A stretch of 64,000 bases of DNA from contig CAXBDS010000006.1 of NCBI GenBank assembly GCA_963974355.1, positions 1 through 64,000 on the forward strand. The letters run 5' to 3'. The notes under the pieces are model-generated. The model was not told the origin of the DNA. It was given only the letters and a program-made list of their open reading frames with translations, and made no database searches. This DNA comes from Actomonas sp963974355 (GTDB lineage: Bacteria; Verrucomicrobiota; Verrucomicrobiia; Opitutales; Opitutaceae). Positions within the stretch are counted from its first letter, which is position 1, and each line of letters opens with the position of its first letter. This document shows, in pieces, positions 50,315-59,705 of the stretch. The position numbers and the translations under genes were made by a program.

Positions 50315-50743
50315 ATGCCCAAGACAACCCAATACTGGCTCGTTAAAACGGAACCCGAATCCTACGCGTGGACCGACTTCGTCACCGACGGTCGCACCAA
50401 CTGGGACGGCGTGCGCAACTACCAAGCGCGCAATCATCTTCGCACCATGCGCGTCGGCGACGTCGTGCTTTTCTACGCCAGCGTCGGCCCCAAAGAGGTG
50501 CAAGGCACCGCCCGCGTCACCCGCACCGCTTTCCCCGACCCGACCGCCACCGAAGGCGATTGGTCCGCCGTCGAATTGGCCGCCGACAAGCCGTTGGCTC
50601 ATCCCGTGAGCCTCGCCCAGATCAAGGCCGACCCTGACCTTGGGGAGATCGCCCTGCTCCGGCAAAGTCGTCTCTCGGTCATGCCGCTGCGCAAACCGGA
50701 ATACGACCGCATCCTGAAACTCGGCACCCGTCCCGCCAAGTAA
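50315..50743 (+). CDS. EVE domain-containing protein
   Basis: A 142-residue protein of the EVE/PUA-like fold: YWLVKTEPESYAWTDFV and TNWDGVRNYQARNHLRTMRVGDVVLFYAS are the family signature. EVE domains bind modified bases in DNA or RNA and often appear near restriction and defence genes; here no such gene is adjacent. A housekeeping RNA-related role is also possible. Confidence 0.87.
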   Translation: MPKTTQYWLVKTEPESYAWTDFVTDGRTNWDGVRNYQARNHLRTMRVGDVVLFYASVGPKEVQGTARVTRTAFPDPTATEGDWSAVELAADKPLAHPVSLAQIKADPDLGEIALLRQSRLSVMPLRKPEYDRILKLGTRPAK

Positions 50744-50773
50744 ACGGCGCCGCTCGGCGACCGGGGTCAGCCT

Positions 50774-52501
50774 TCACCCCTCGTCGATCATCACGATCCG
50801 AAACCCCAAGCTGCGGGTCCGCTCGGTTTTAGGTCGCGCCACCATCGGCACCTCGCGCAAAGCTGCCTCGTGATCCAGATAGCTCCCACCCGCGACCAAG
50901 GCGGTGCCGCTCTCGCCACCGGCGGTGTTAAGCCATTCGGCAAGATTACCGAGCAAGTCCTGATAACCGCCGTCGTTGGCGCTCGACGTGCCCACCTCCT
51001 GGCTTTGACGCGAAGCAAGCTCGGCCGACCACGCGCCGCCGCTATGAGCCTCCCCCACGGCGATGCGAAATTCGTCCGCCGAAGGCAGCCGCACCGTTTT
51101 CCCCATCAGCCAACCCAGTCGCACGCAAAATTCATTGGCCTCGTTCCAGTTGAGCGAGTCCACCGGCAGGTTCCGCCCCGCGTTCCGACTCGGGTTCGCG
51201 TTCATCACGCGCTGATAGAGCGACTGCGAAATCTCCGTGCGAAACATCGCCCGCCCCATCCCCGCCGGCAACGGCACCAAGCCGGCGTAAACTTCGTCCT
51301 GCAACACCCGCAGATCCTCTTCGCGCAGCTGCAGGTAGGCGAATTTGATGCGCAGCGCGTTGTCGATGCGCAGACTCTTCGGATAGGATTGAAACGCTCC
51401 GTCGATCACCCGGGCCACTTCAGTCACGCGCTGCAGCGCCCCCACGATCTGCCGCTTGCGCAAAAGCTCCGCGACCTGCTGGTCCAGCTCCGCCACGTTG
51501 ATCCAACTCGGCGCGCTTAACGCCGTCTGCTTCTTGACCTCGAGTTCCTCCACTTTCGGCGAGGAGACGAAACGACTGCGGGCGAACTGCTGGTTAACCT
51601 CAACCTGCCGCGCCTGCGCCTCGGCGAAAAGCTTGGCCGCCTCCGCATAGTTCCCCGCCTCCGCCTGCACGTCCCCCTTCGCCTCGCTCGCCGCGATCTC
51701 CGCCGCGATATCCCCGGCATTGAGCGAGGCGATCTCCCGGTCGAGCCGATCCACGGCCATGAGATCGGCGTAGCGCGTGCGCGGATACATCGAGTTGATC
51801 CGCTTCTGCATGTCGCGCGCCTGCAGATAAGCGGCCAGCGCCGCCGACCATTCCTCGCGCTTGGCGGCGTCCCGCGCAACTTCCAGCGCGGCCGCCGCTT
51901 CCCGCGCCATCGGCACCGCCGCGAGCCCGTCCAATTGCTGCCGCAATGCCGTCTCCCGCTGAAAATTCTTCAACGTGCTCGCCGCGCTGGTCGTGTTCAC
52001 CTCGCGCTGCAGGGTGAGTGCTTCCGTCAATTGCGTCTGGCCGACCTCGTCGCGGCCGGCCTCCAGCGCCTCGGCACCGTCCCGGGCGAGTTGCTCGATC
52101 CTCACGTTCAAACGGCGAACGCGGACGTTGTCGTTCTCCGCCTCCAGCCGCCGCAATCGATCCATCTGGTCGTAGCTCGCTTCGGGCGACAGGCGGATGA
52201 GCTCCCGCTGTTTGGTCAATGCCTCGGCCAACCACGTCTGGGCTTGATCCGTCACGATGCCGGAATCGGCCACGCCCCGGTAATTATTCTCCAGTTTTTC
52301 GATTTCCTTGGAGAGGCGTTCGATCGCCGGATCACTCGCCGTTCGCACGACTGTCGCCGACCCGTCGATACTCCGCGGACCGAGGTTGGCGAGCCACCAC
52401 CACAGGCTACCGATCGCGGCCGCGCCGAGCAGACCGAAAAACAGGTAGCGCGATGCCGACCACAAACGGCGCATCAACCTAAACTTACGAACAAAGGGCA
52501 T
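50774..52501 (-). CDS. membrane protein with coiled coil and degenerate FGE-sulfatase domain
   Basis: A 575-residue protein. The N-terminus has one membrane segment (YLFFGLLGAAAIGSLWWWLA), followed by a long helical/coiled-coil region (about residues 45-400). The C-terminal domain (MFRTEISQSLYQRVMNANPS, RLPSADEFRIAVGEA, LLGNLAEWLNTAGG, VAGGSYLDHEAA, LGFRIVMI) is the FGE-sulfatase (SUMF1) fold. The two catalytic cysteines of true formylglycine-generating enzymes are missing (replaced within GGSYLDHEAALREV), so it is not an FGE. Such domains also serve as binding modules. Start at the ATG 52501. Confidence 0.75.
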   Translation of the reverse strand: MPFVRKFRLMRRLWSASRYLFFGLLGAAAIGSLWWWLANLGPRSIDGSATVVRTASDPAIERLSKEIEKLENNYRGVADSGIVTDQAQTWLAEALTKQRELIRLSPEASYDQMDRLRRLEAENDNVRVRRLNVRIEQLARDGAEALEAGRDEVGQTQLTEALTLQREVNTTSAASTLKNFQRETALRQQLDGLAAVPMAREAAAALEVARDAAKREEWSAALAAYLQARDMQKRINSMYPRTRYADLMAVDRLDREIASLNAGDIAAEIAASEAKGDVQAEAGNYAEAAKLFAEAQARQVEVNQQFARSRFVSSPKVEELEVKKQTALSAPSWINVAELDQQVAELLRKRQIVGALQRVTEVARVIDGAFQSYPKSLRIDNALRIKFAYLQLREEDLRVLQDEVYAGLVPLPAGMGRAMFRTEISQSLYQRVMNANPSRNAGRNLPVDSLNWNEANEFCVRLGWLMGKTVRLPSADEFRIAVGEAHSGGAWSAELASRQSQEVGTSSANDGGYQDLLGNLAEWLNTAGGESGTALVAGGSYLDHEAALREVPMVARPKTERTRSLGFRIVMIDEG

Positions 52502-52693
52502 AGGGGGACCGCCACGAAACAATCCCCCCGGAAAAAAATCAATGCAGCATCCCGGACAAAACTGCGTAAGCGCCGTCGCAAACCTCCGGCGTCACGTCCA
52601 ACCGAGCCGTCCGGCCGTCAACGCTTCCCCGCCGTCTAGGCGGCGCGCCCGCACGACCTTGGCTCGACAATGCGGACCGCTTGGCCTTTGCCC

Positions 52694-53548
52694 ATGGGGG
52701 TGATCGACACGCTCGCCATTCTCGCCCCCGGCCTGCTCGGTGCCTCCGTGGCCCGCGCCGTCCACGCCCGTGGCCTCGCCCGTCGGATCGTGCTCTGGGC
52801 GCGTCGTCCCGCCGCGCGGTTGGAATTGGAAAAACAAGCGTGGTGCTCGGCCGTGGCAGATCAGGCCATCGATGCCGTGCGCGAGGCCGATCTCGTCGTG
52901 CTCGCTGCTCCCGTCGATAAGATCGTCGAACTGTCCCGCCTCATTGGCCCGCACTTAAAATCCGGCGCAATCGTGACGGACGTCGGCAGCGTGAAAGGCG
53001 AACTCTGCCGCGCCGCCACCGCCGCCATGCCGGCCACCGCCACTTTCGTCGGATCACACCCGATGGCCGGCGGCGCGCATACCGGCTGGATGCACGCCGA
53101 TCCCGAGCTCTTCGTTCGGCGCCCCTGTTTCGTCACCCCACTGCGCGGCGGCAACGAGGACGCCGTCACGACGATCAGCCGTTTCTGGCGCGAACTCGGC
53201 GCCGAGGTCGTCAACCTGTCGCCCGACGAGCACGACGAAATCGTCGCGCATATCAGCCACCTCCCCCAGATCCTCGCCACCAGTCTCGCCACGCAACTGT
53301 CGGCCAAGCCCGGTGCTTGGCGCCATCTCGCCGGCAACGGCCTGCGCGACACTACCCGCATCGCCGCCAGCGACGCCACGATGTGGGTCGAGATTTTCCA
53401 GCAAAACCGGGACGAAATCCTTCGCGCTCTGCGGGCCGCCGAGGACGAGTTGCACGGTTTCCAAACCGCCCTCGCGAACAACGACTGGCTCGAACTCCGC
53501 GCACGCCTCGAACGCGGGAAAGCCTGGCGCGACGGCTTCCGCCCCTGA
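52694..53548 (+). CDS. tyrA: prephenate dehydrogenase
   Basis: A 284-residue NAD(P)-dependent enzyme of tyrosine synthesis. The nucleotide-binding ILAPGLLGASVA, the DLVVLAAPVDKIVEL strand, GSHPMAGG with the catalytic His and the C-terminal helical DTTRIAASDATMWVEIF support the call. The gene is near aroA, cmk and plsC, a common arrangement. The ATG at 52694 (MGVIDTL) is preferred to an upstream GTG-like start. Confidence 0.88.
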   Translation: MGVIDTLAILAPGLLGASVARAVHARGLARRIVLWARRPAARLELEKQAWCSAVADQAIDAVREADLVVLAAPVDKIVELSRLIGPHLKSGAIVTDVGSVKGELCRAATAAMPATATFVGSHPMAGGAHTGWMHADPELFVRRPCFVTPLRGGNEDAVTTISRFWRELGAEVVNLSPDEHDEIVAHISHLPQILATSLATQLSAKPGAWRHLAGNGLRDTTRIAASDATMWVEIFQQNRDEILRALRAAEDELHGFQTALANNDWLELRARLERGKAWRDGFRP

Positions 53549-53940
53549 GCCTGCCGCCACCGGCGCAGGCCAAAGACTGTGCACCATCCTTGCGCGAGCC
53601 GTCAGAGCGATTCCGCAGCGGACTCCTTCCCCGTATAAACGATCCGAGCCGCGAGCGCATAACCCGCCCGGCCCCACTAAAACGGCGCAGAGGTGACGTG
53701 CGGCTGCAGAAGATTCAACCGCCAAGGGCTCCAGCGTAAAAGCTCATGCCCGGCGCCGCCGGAGGCGGACGCCCGCACGGCAAACGAGATGAGCTTCATC
53801 GCGGAACATGACAGCATCTACATGGCAACCGCCAGCGGCTCAAGATGCTCGGTCGAGTGCGTGTGCTCGACGCGGGCGAGAATCTCGCAATGGCTCACGA
53901 ATTTACTCGCGGCGCGACCGGCCAACCCGTGGAGCGGCGC
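53549..53940. other. intergenic region, no gene seen
   Basis: About 390 bp between tyrA and the lipoprotein stop. A GC-rich hairpin (53549-53570: GCCTGC.../...GCAGGC with a bulge) directly follows the tyrA stop but has no T-run, so it is only a weak termination candidate. The open frames on both strands here are short, overlapping and show no family motif. Confidence 0.5.
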
Positions 53941-54750
53941 CTATCGCACCGAAAAGGCGCGCAAGAGTCGTGCGTTGTTCTGCCCCGCCGGAAGGCCAAG
54001 GTCCACAACGACCTCGTAACCCCATCTCGGCATATACGAGGATTCGTCATAATCGCCATGTATCCATAAAACGATGACACCGGAAGAAACCCAACCCCGC
54101 AGCGCCATTGACTCGGCCGTCCCGACATCGAGCGCACGCAGATCCTCCTCGCCGTCGCCGATCCGCATATCCAGATCCAGGAGTTCCTGACGCGCAACCT
54201 CCACGATGGAAAAGCGCCGACGGTCGTGGGTGCTCAGGCCTTGCTCGTTAAACCCGAAATACCGTCCGTCCGGCGACCAATAGATCTCCGTAAACCGCCC
54301 CAGCGACCACCACTGTTGGGTGACCGCGTCTCGCTCATCCCGCACCTCGATCAACTGCTCACTTCCGCCCAACCCGTCTCGGCGCGGTAGCACCCGCACC
54401 CGGAGCGTGTGTCCACCTTCCGGAGCCGGAACCGCCATCCCGTGCGCAAAGAGCGGTCCCCGACCTTGGGGGCGCTGAAAAAACCCTGTTTCCACCGCGT
54501 CGGGCGCCACCAAGATCCGACGGGCGTCCGAGGGGAAAAAACGGTCACCATTGATCGCCGAAAGATCGAGTCCGGGGAACCGGCCCAGATCGATCATCAC
54601 CGGGCGAGCGGCTTTCCACCGGAAGAAATCCCACGGGAGCCCGTCGAAAGGCGGCGGAGGAAAACTGAGCCAAGGCCATGGATCGGTCGCCGGGACGTGA
54701 CAGCCCGCCGCCAATAGAAACACTCCCCAGACGATGTTGCGGATTTTCAT
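53941..54750 (-). CDS. hypothetical lipoprotein
   Basis: A 269-residue protein. The ATG at 54750 starts MKIRNIVWGVFLLAAGC, a lipoprotein signal peptide with a lipobox (LLAAGC) at residue 17; a longer frame upstream is not credible. The body has a Trp-rich stretch (PWPWLSFPPPPFDGLPWDFF) and segments that look like a repeated beta-blade (FTEIYWSPDGRYFGFNEQG, WGYEVVVDL). No family recognised; possibly a beta-propeller-like surface protein. Confidence 0.65.
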   Translation of the reverse strand: MKIRNIVWGVFLLAAGCHVPATDPWPWLSFPPPPFDGLPWDFFRWKAARPVMIDLGRFPGLDLSAINGDRFFPSDARRILVAPDAVETGFFQRPQGRGPLFAHGMAVPAPEGGHTLRVRVLPRRDGLGGSEQLIEVRDERDAVTQQWWSLGRFTEIYWSPDGRYFGFNEQGLSTHDRRRFSIVEVARQELLDLDMRIGDGEEDLRALDVGTAESMALRGWVSSGVIVLWIHGDYDESSYMPRWGYEVVVDLGLPAGQNNARLLRAFSVR

Positions 54751-54909
54751 CAGATCTATCGGCCTCGCGGGCGCATGAGCGCCCGCCCTCCAGGCAGCGG
54801 CAAACGACCGCTGAGCGCAATCCCGGAGCCGTGCTTCCCGGGCTTGGCCACCGGCTGCCGGAATCCTGACTTGGCGATTGCCAGAAGTTAACGTCTGCTG
54901 GCCCTTCGC

Positions 54910-56208
54910 ATGCACGCCCTGCCCGACCTCTTGCCCATCCAGCCCTTCACGCACCCCGTGAGCGGCGCGGCTATCCTGCCCGGTTCAAAGAGCCTCACCA
55001 ACCGAGCTCTCTTGCTCGCCGCTTTGAGCCACGAGCTCGTCGCGATCACCGGGGCGCTCTTCAGTGAGGACACCCACCTGATGGCTGAGGCCCTGCGTGC
55101 GCTCGGGTTTAGTGTCGACGCCAACGAGGCGGCCGGAACCCTCCGTGTTTCGGGGCAGGCCACCGCCTTTCCCCCGAACGCTCCCGTGGCGATCAACGTT
55201 GGTCTGGCGGGCACCGCCGCCCGTTTCCTGACGGCCCTCTGCGCCGCCGCCCCGCGCGGCGTCTACCAACTCGACGGGGTGCCTCAGATGCGTCTGCGCC
55301 CGATGCGCGGCCTGATCGAGGCCCTGCGTGCCCTCGGCGCCGACGTCCGTTGCCCGGGCGAAGAAGGGTTTTTCCCACTCGAAATCCACGCAACCGGACT
55401 GCGCGGCGGCACCGTTGATCTCGATGCCAGTGAAAGCAGCCAACTCCTCTCCGCTCTGCTCATGGTCGCGCCTTGCGCCGCCGGCCCCGTCACGGTGCGA
55501 CTCGTCGGCAAAGTGCGACGCGCCTACGTGGAGATGTCCCTGCGCCTCATGGCGGAATTCGGGCTCAACGACCTGCCTGCGGCCGATGGCAACACATTCG
55601 CCCTTTCGCCCGCCCGTTATCGCGGCCCGGCCGACTACGCCGTCGAGCCCGATGCCTCCGCCGCGAGCTACTTCCATGCGCTGCCCCTCGTGACGGGCGG
55701 GGCCTTGACGATGCCCGGGCTGCGCCCTCCCGGCGCGGGATTGCAGGGCGACGCGGCCTTCGCCGACGTGTTGGCCCGCCTCCGCACCGCGCCGCCCGGC
55801 ACACCGATCGACGAAAATTTTTACGCCATCTCGGACACGTTTCTCACCCTCGCGGCACTGGCCCCTCTGCTCGGCGTGCGGATGCACCTCCGCGGTCTCA
55901 CCCACACCCGCAAGCAAGAGACAGATCGCGTCGCCGGCATGGCTCGCGAGCTCACCAAGCTCGGCCAAGATGTGGTCGAGACCGAAGACACCCTCACGAT
56001 CACGCCGCGACCTCTCCGCGCCGATCAGGTCATCGAGACCTATCACGACCACCGGTTCGCCATGAGCTTCGGGATCTTGGGCTGTCGCGACCTCCACGGC
56101 GACGGCCGCCCTTGGCTTACGATTAAAGACCCGGGCTGTTGCGCGAAAACCTTTCCGAACTTTTTCACGTTGCTGGAAACGCTTCGCGCAAAATCCTCCC
56201 AAGCGTGA
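54910..56208 (+). CDS. aroA: 3-phosphoshikimate 1-carboxyvinyltransferase (EPSP synthase)
   Basis: A 432-residue enzyme of the shikimate pathway. Diagnostic motifs are LPGSKSLTNRALLLAALS (PEP and S3P binding), GLAGTAARFLTAL, SSQLLSALLMVAP and TRKQETDRVAGMARELTKLG; YHDHRFAMSFGI completes the active site. It joins PEP to shikimate-3-phosphate. The stop overlaps the cmk start (GTGA), so it is in one operon with cmk and plsC. Confidence 0.94.
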   Translation: MHALPDLLPIQPFTHPVSGAAILPGSKSLTNRALLLAALSHELVAITGALFSEDTHLMAEALRALGFSVDANEAAGTLRVSGQATAFPPNAPVAINVGLAGTAARFLTALCAAAPRGVYQLDGVPQMRLRPMRGLIEALRALGADVRCPGEEGFFPLEIHATGLRGGTVDLDASESSQLLSALLMVAPCAAGPVTVRLVGKVRRAYVEMSLRLMAEFGLNDLPAADGNTFALSPARYRGPADYAVEPDASAASYFHALPLVTGGALTMPGLRPPGAGLQGDAAFADVLARLRTAPPGTPIDENFYAISDTFLTLAALAPLLGVRMHLRGLTHTRKQETDRVAGMARELTKLGQDVVETEDTLTITPRPLRADQVIETYHDHRFAMSFGILGCRDLHGDGRPWLTIKDPGCCAKTFPNFFTLLETLRAKSSQA

Positions 56209-56884
56209 GTTCATCGTCGTCCATCCTTATCATCGCCATCGACGGCGGCGCCGCTTCCGGCAAGTCCTCCACCGCCCGGGCGTTGAGCGCCCGTTTCAAC
56301 CTGATGCACGTGGACACGGGCTCATTTTATCGGGCCATCACCGCGGCGCTCCTCCGCGCCAAGATGACGCCCGACAATCCCGCGTTGGTCACCGCGCAAT
56401 TGCTGCAGCTCAACCTTGGCACCCGGCTCGCAGAGCGCCGCGCGGCGATCACCGTCAACGACGAAGTGTTGCCCGAAGCCGAAATCCGCAGCCCCGCCGT
56501 CAACGCCGCCGTGTCGCATTTCGCCGCCCAACCGGCAGTGCGCTCCGCCCTGCTGGCCTACCAGCGAAACCAACCCAACGTGGCGGCCGAAAACGGGTTC
56601 TCCGGTTTGATCATGGAAGGTCGCGATATCGGCTCGGTCATCTTCCCCGACGCCCCCCTGCGGTTTTCCTGCACGCCGATCCCGCCGAACGCGCCCGCCG
56701 CCGAGCCTCCGAAGGTCAGCAGGATTCCATCGCCGAACGCGACCGCCTCGACTCGTCGCGGAAGGCGTCGCCGCTCACCTGCCCGAATGGCGCCATCGAC
56801 ATCGATTCGACTCATATGACGCTCGACGAGGTCGTTGAACACATGGCGGGATTGATCGCGCCCCACCTCCCCTCCGCCGCATGA
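56205..56884 (+). CDS. cmk: cytidylate kinase, interrupted by a one-base frameshift
   Basis: CMP/dCMP kinase. The GTG at 56205 (overlapping the aroA stop) starts the P-loop IAIDGGAASGKSSTARAL, and MEGRDIGSVIFPDAPL is conserved. Then the frame is lost: the given frame ends at 56819 with non-family residues, but the next frame reads FLHADPAERARRRASEG ... DSTHMTLDEVVEHMAG to the TGA at 56882-56884. Inserting one base in the C-run (56653-56658) or, better, the T-run (56664-56667) restores a normal 226-residue cmk. Because cmk is normally essential, a sequence error is the likeliest cause. Confidence 0.85.
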
Positions 56885-57537
56885 GCCGCGCGCCCGATCA
56901 AGTTGCGATGGACCGGGTGTATGGACTTTTCCATTACATCACGACGGTGGTTTACGGCATGTGGTTTCGGGGCGAAGTTTCCGGCCTCGAACACGTGCCG
57001 AGCGAGGGCGCCTTCCTCGTCGCCTCGAATCATGCCAGCCATCTCGACCCGCCGGTCGTCGGTGGCATGTTGCCCCGCCAAGTCTGCTTCTTCGCGCGCA
57101 AATCCCTCTGGAAACCGGGCGTCGCGAGCTGGTGGCTCGATGAAGTCGGAACGATTCCGGTCGACCGCGACGGCGGCTCCGACATCACCGCGATCAAGCG
57201 TGTGCTGCGTGCCTTGGCGGAGGAAAAAGTGATCATCCTTTTCCCGGAGGGCACCCGTTCGCCCGATGGTAATCTGCAAGCCCCCAAACCCGGCGTCGGT
57301 TTGATCGCCTGCAAAACCCAGGTGCCGGTCGTGCCCGTGCGGGTCTTCGGCTCGTTTGAGGCGTTTGGCCGCAAGGGCGGCATTCGGCCGGGCAATCCGA
57401 TCGATGTGGTCTTCGGCCCGCCAATCGCCCCGGCAGACTACGACCCCGGTCGGAGCAAGGATCGTTATCAGACGACCTCGGAGCGCATCATGGCCGGTAT
57501 AGCCCGCCTCCAGCGCCCGCCGGTGACGATCATTTAG
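56881..57537 (+). CDS. plsC: 1-acyl-sn-glycerol-3-phosphate acyltransferase
   Basis: A 218-residue membrane-associated acyltransferase that makes phosphatidic acid. The catalytic NHASHLDPPVVGG (H-x4-D) and FPEGTRSPDG motifs are clear. The ATG at 56881 overlaps the cmk stop in its restored frame, which supports the idea that cmk and plsC form one operon. The gene ends convergent with trpS. Confidence 0.9.
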   Translation: MSRAPDQVAMDRVYGLFHYITTVVYGMWFRGEVSGLEHVPSEGAFLVASNHASHLDPPVVGGMLPRQVCFFARKSLWKPGVASWWLDEVGTIPVDRDGGSDITAIKRVLRALAEEKVIILFPEGTRSPDGNLQAPKPGVGLIACKTQVPVVPVRVFGSFEAFGRKGGIRPGNPIDVVFGPPIAPADYDPGRSKDRYQTTSERIMAGIARLQRPPVTII

Positions 57538-58505
57538 GCCAGGCCACAGGCCACACGGGCGCGGTCGAGGACCGGACGGGCGACGGCCCGCGCCCGTTCG
57601 GCGCCATCCTTCAAAATCGCTTCGACGTGGTCGAGATTCGCCGCCAGCTCGGCCCGGCGCACGCGGGCCTCGCGATAGTATTCCCAGTAGTGCTCGAAGA
57701 GCACCTTCTTCAAGTCGCCATAGCCGAAACCACCGGCGGCGAGCTTGGCGGTCGCGTCGGCCGTCACATCGGCGGGCGCGAACAACTTCAGCAGCTTGAT
57801 CGCATGGTTTTCGGCGGCGTCGGGCTTCGGCTCTTCCCGGGAGCGGCTGTCCATGACGATGGACATGACTTTTTTCTTCATGACCTTTTCCTCCCCGAAG
57901 ATTTCCAGGATATTGCCGTAGCTCTTGCTCATCTTCTGGCCGTCGAGACCGGGCACCACGGCCAGTTCTTCGGAAATCGAGGGCTCCGGCACAACGAAGG
58001 TCTCGCCGTAGGTCTGGTTGAACTTGATCGCGATATCGCGGGTCATTTCGAGGTGCTGTTTCTGGTCCTTGCCGACCGGCACCACGGTTGTGTCGTAGAG
58101 CAGGATATCGGCGGCCATCAGCACCGGGTAGGCGAAGAGGCCGAAGTTGGGCGCGATGCCCTTGGCCGTCTTGTCCTTGTAGCTGTGCGCCCTCTCCAAC
58201 AGGCCCATGGGCGTGAGTGAGCCCAACATCCAGGTGAGTTCGCACACTTCAGGCACGTCGCTCTGCCGCCAGAACACACTCCGCGCCGGATCAAGGCCGC
58301 AGGCCAGCCAATCGAGCGCGATGCCCAGCGTGTTGGCCCGGCGCACCGCCGGATCAAACAGCGAGGTGAGCGAATGATAGTCGGCGATAAAATAAAAACA
58401 CTCGCCCACGTCCTGCGACTCGATCGCGGGCTTCATGGCGCCGAAGTAGTTGCCAACATGCAGGGTGCCGGAGGGCGTGATACCGGTAAGAGTGCGAATG
58501 GCCAT
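57534..58505 (-). CDS. trpS: tryptophanyl-tRNA synthetase
   Basis: A 323-residue class I synthetase. HIGH-type TGITPSGTLHVGNYFG and KMSKS-type GQKMSKSYGNILEIFG are present, together with the ADILLYDTTVVPVGKDQKQH segment that binds tryptophan. The start is the ATG at 58505; a longer upstream frame is not conserved. The stop overlaps plsC convergently by 4 nt. Confidence 0.94.
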   Translation of the reverse strand: MAIRTLTGITPSGTLHVGNYFGAMKPAIESQDVGECFYFIADYHSLTSLFDPAVRRANTLGIALDWLACGLDPARSVFWRQSDVPEVCELTWMLGSLTPMGLLERAHSYKDKTAKGIAPNFGLFAYPVLMAADILLYDTTVVPVGKDQKQHLEMTRDIAIKFNQTYGETFVVPEPSISEELAVVPGLDGQKMSKSYGNILEIFGEEKVMKKKVMSIVMDSRSREEPKPDAAENHAIKLLKLFAPADVTADATAKLAAGGFGYGDLKKVLFEHYWEYYREARVRRAELAANLDHVEAILKDGAERARAVARPVLDRARVACGLA

Positions 58506-58585
58506 AAGGAGTGATTTTGGAATTCGGATGCGGGATTTGGGAATCCCTAAATGCAGGATTTCGCCCCGGCCGCGGCGACGACGGT

Positions 58586-59266
58586 TTAGTCGCGCCGCGG
58601 CAGGGTCACGATCGACGTGCGCCCTTTGGCGATCATGCCCGCCGGCAAATACCCGCCAAAGGCCAGTGTGGGCATGACGAGGGCGCGCGGGCCGAGCAGC
58701 GTGCCGGGTTGCAGCACGGCGTTGCACCCGACCTCCGCAGCGTCCCCCAAAATCGCCCCGAACTTGCGCAGTCCGGTGTCGATCGCGGCCTCAGGCAGCC
58801 GCACGACGATAGGCTGTTGGTCCAACCGGAGATTTGACAGGATCACCCCGGCGCCGAGGTGGGCCTTGTTGCCGAGGACCGAATCGCCAACGTAACTGAA
58901 ATGCGGCACCTGCACGCCGTCGAGCAGCAGACAGTTCTTAAATTCGCAACTGTTACCCAGCACCGCTCCCGCGCCCACGATGACGTTGCCGCGCACGTAG
59001 GCGCCGGGCCGGATTTCCGTTTGCGGCCCGATCCACGCCGGTCCAATCAGAGTCGCATGCGCAGGCAGCTTCACACTGGGGTCCAGCCAGACCTCACCCT
59101 CCACATGCACGCCAGGCGGCAGCGCGCGTTCGCCAGGGTTGCCCTTCAATCCCGCCAGCGCCGGAGCCACCGCTTTGATCCAAGCCCATGGAGCGGCATC
59201 GCTCGGGAAATGAGTCGAAAATCCACTCAGCGACGCGGGCAGGGAAAAGAATTCGGCAGCGATCAT
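58586..59266 (-). CDS. left-handed beta-helix (hexapeptide-repeat) acyltransferase/pyrophosphorylase-like protein
   Basis: A 226-residue protein consisting mostly of hexapeptide repeats (VHVEGEVWLDPSVKL, ATLIGPAWIGPQTEI, AYVRGNVIVGAGAVLG, HFSYVGDSVLGNKAHLGAGV), the left-handed beta-helix of GlmU/LpxA-type transferases. The first 45 residues are not repeats. It may be a UDP-sugar acetyltransferase or a pyrophosphorylase subunit, but the N-terminal nucleotidyltransferase domain of GlmU is absent. No neighbour helps assign it. Confidence 0.75.
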   Translation of the reverse strand: MIAAEFFSLPASLSGFSTHFPSDAAPWAWIKAVAPALAGLKGNPGERALPPGVHVEGEVWLDPSVKLPAHATLIGPAWIGPQTEIRPGAYVRGNVIVGAGAVLGNSCEFKNCLLLDGVQVPHFSYVGDSVLGNKAHLGAGVILSNLRLDQQPIVVRLPEAAIDTGLRKFGAILGDAAEVGCNAVLQPGTLLGPRALVMPTLAFGGYLPAGMIAKGRTSIVTLPRRD

Positions 59267-59362
59267 CCCGTCATCTTGAATACGAAAAGCCCGTCCGCGA
59301 AAACCCCTCGCTAAAACAAAATTACCCGCGGGTCACACCGCCGACTTGTCGCGTCCGTCCTG

Positions 59363-59641
59363 CTAGCCGTGCTGGCCCGTCGAAACCGCCGGCAGCTCAA
59401 AACACGCCGCGACAGCCTGAAGCGCTTCCAACTCATCGTCACCACTCACTTCGACGTCCACGACCGCGTTAAGCGATGCGCACAGGGCGACCAGACTCAG
59501 CATGCTGCTCGCCTCCGCGACACTGTTTCCCAAACGCAGACGCACCGTGGAATGAAAAGTCCGCACCACCGCCACCACCCGGCTCGCGGGTCGCATGTGA
59601 AGGCCCTCTGGCCAGGGAATCTTGACACGAATCTTTTGCAC
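59363..59641 (-). CDS. ptsH: HPr family phosphocarrier protein
   Basis: A 92-residue HPr. With the GTG start at 59641 the residues fall on the standard numbering: His15 in EGLHMRPAS (the phosphorylated histidine) and Ser46 in AEASSMLSLV (the HprK target). AGGGG, 6 nt before the start, is a good Shine-Dalgarno. HPr is the kinase/phosphorylase substrate of the HprK encoded at 10338-11354. EI and sugar-specific EII genes are not in this window, so it may act in regulation rather than in sugar uptake. Confidence 0.88.
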   Translation of the reverse strand: MQKIRVKIPWPEGLHMRPASRVVAVVRTFHSTVRLRLGNSVAEASSMLSLVALCASLNAVVDVEVSGDDELEALQAVAACFELPAVSTGQHG

Positions 59642-59705
59642 GGTGGCCCCTGTGACCGGCCGACGCCCACCGGGTTCACACGAAGTGTGATTGATTGCAA
59701 AAAAA

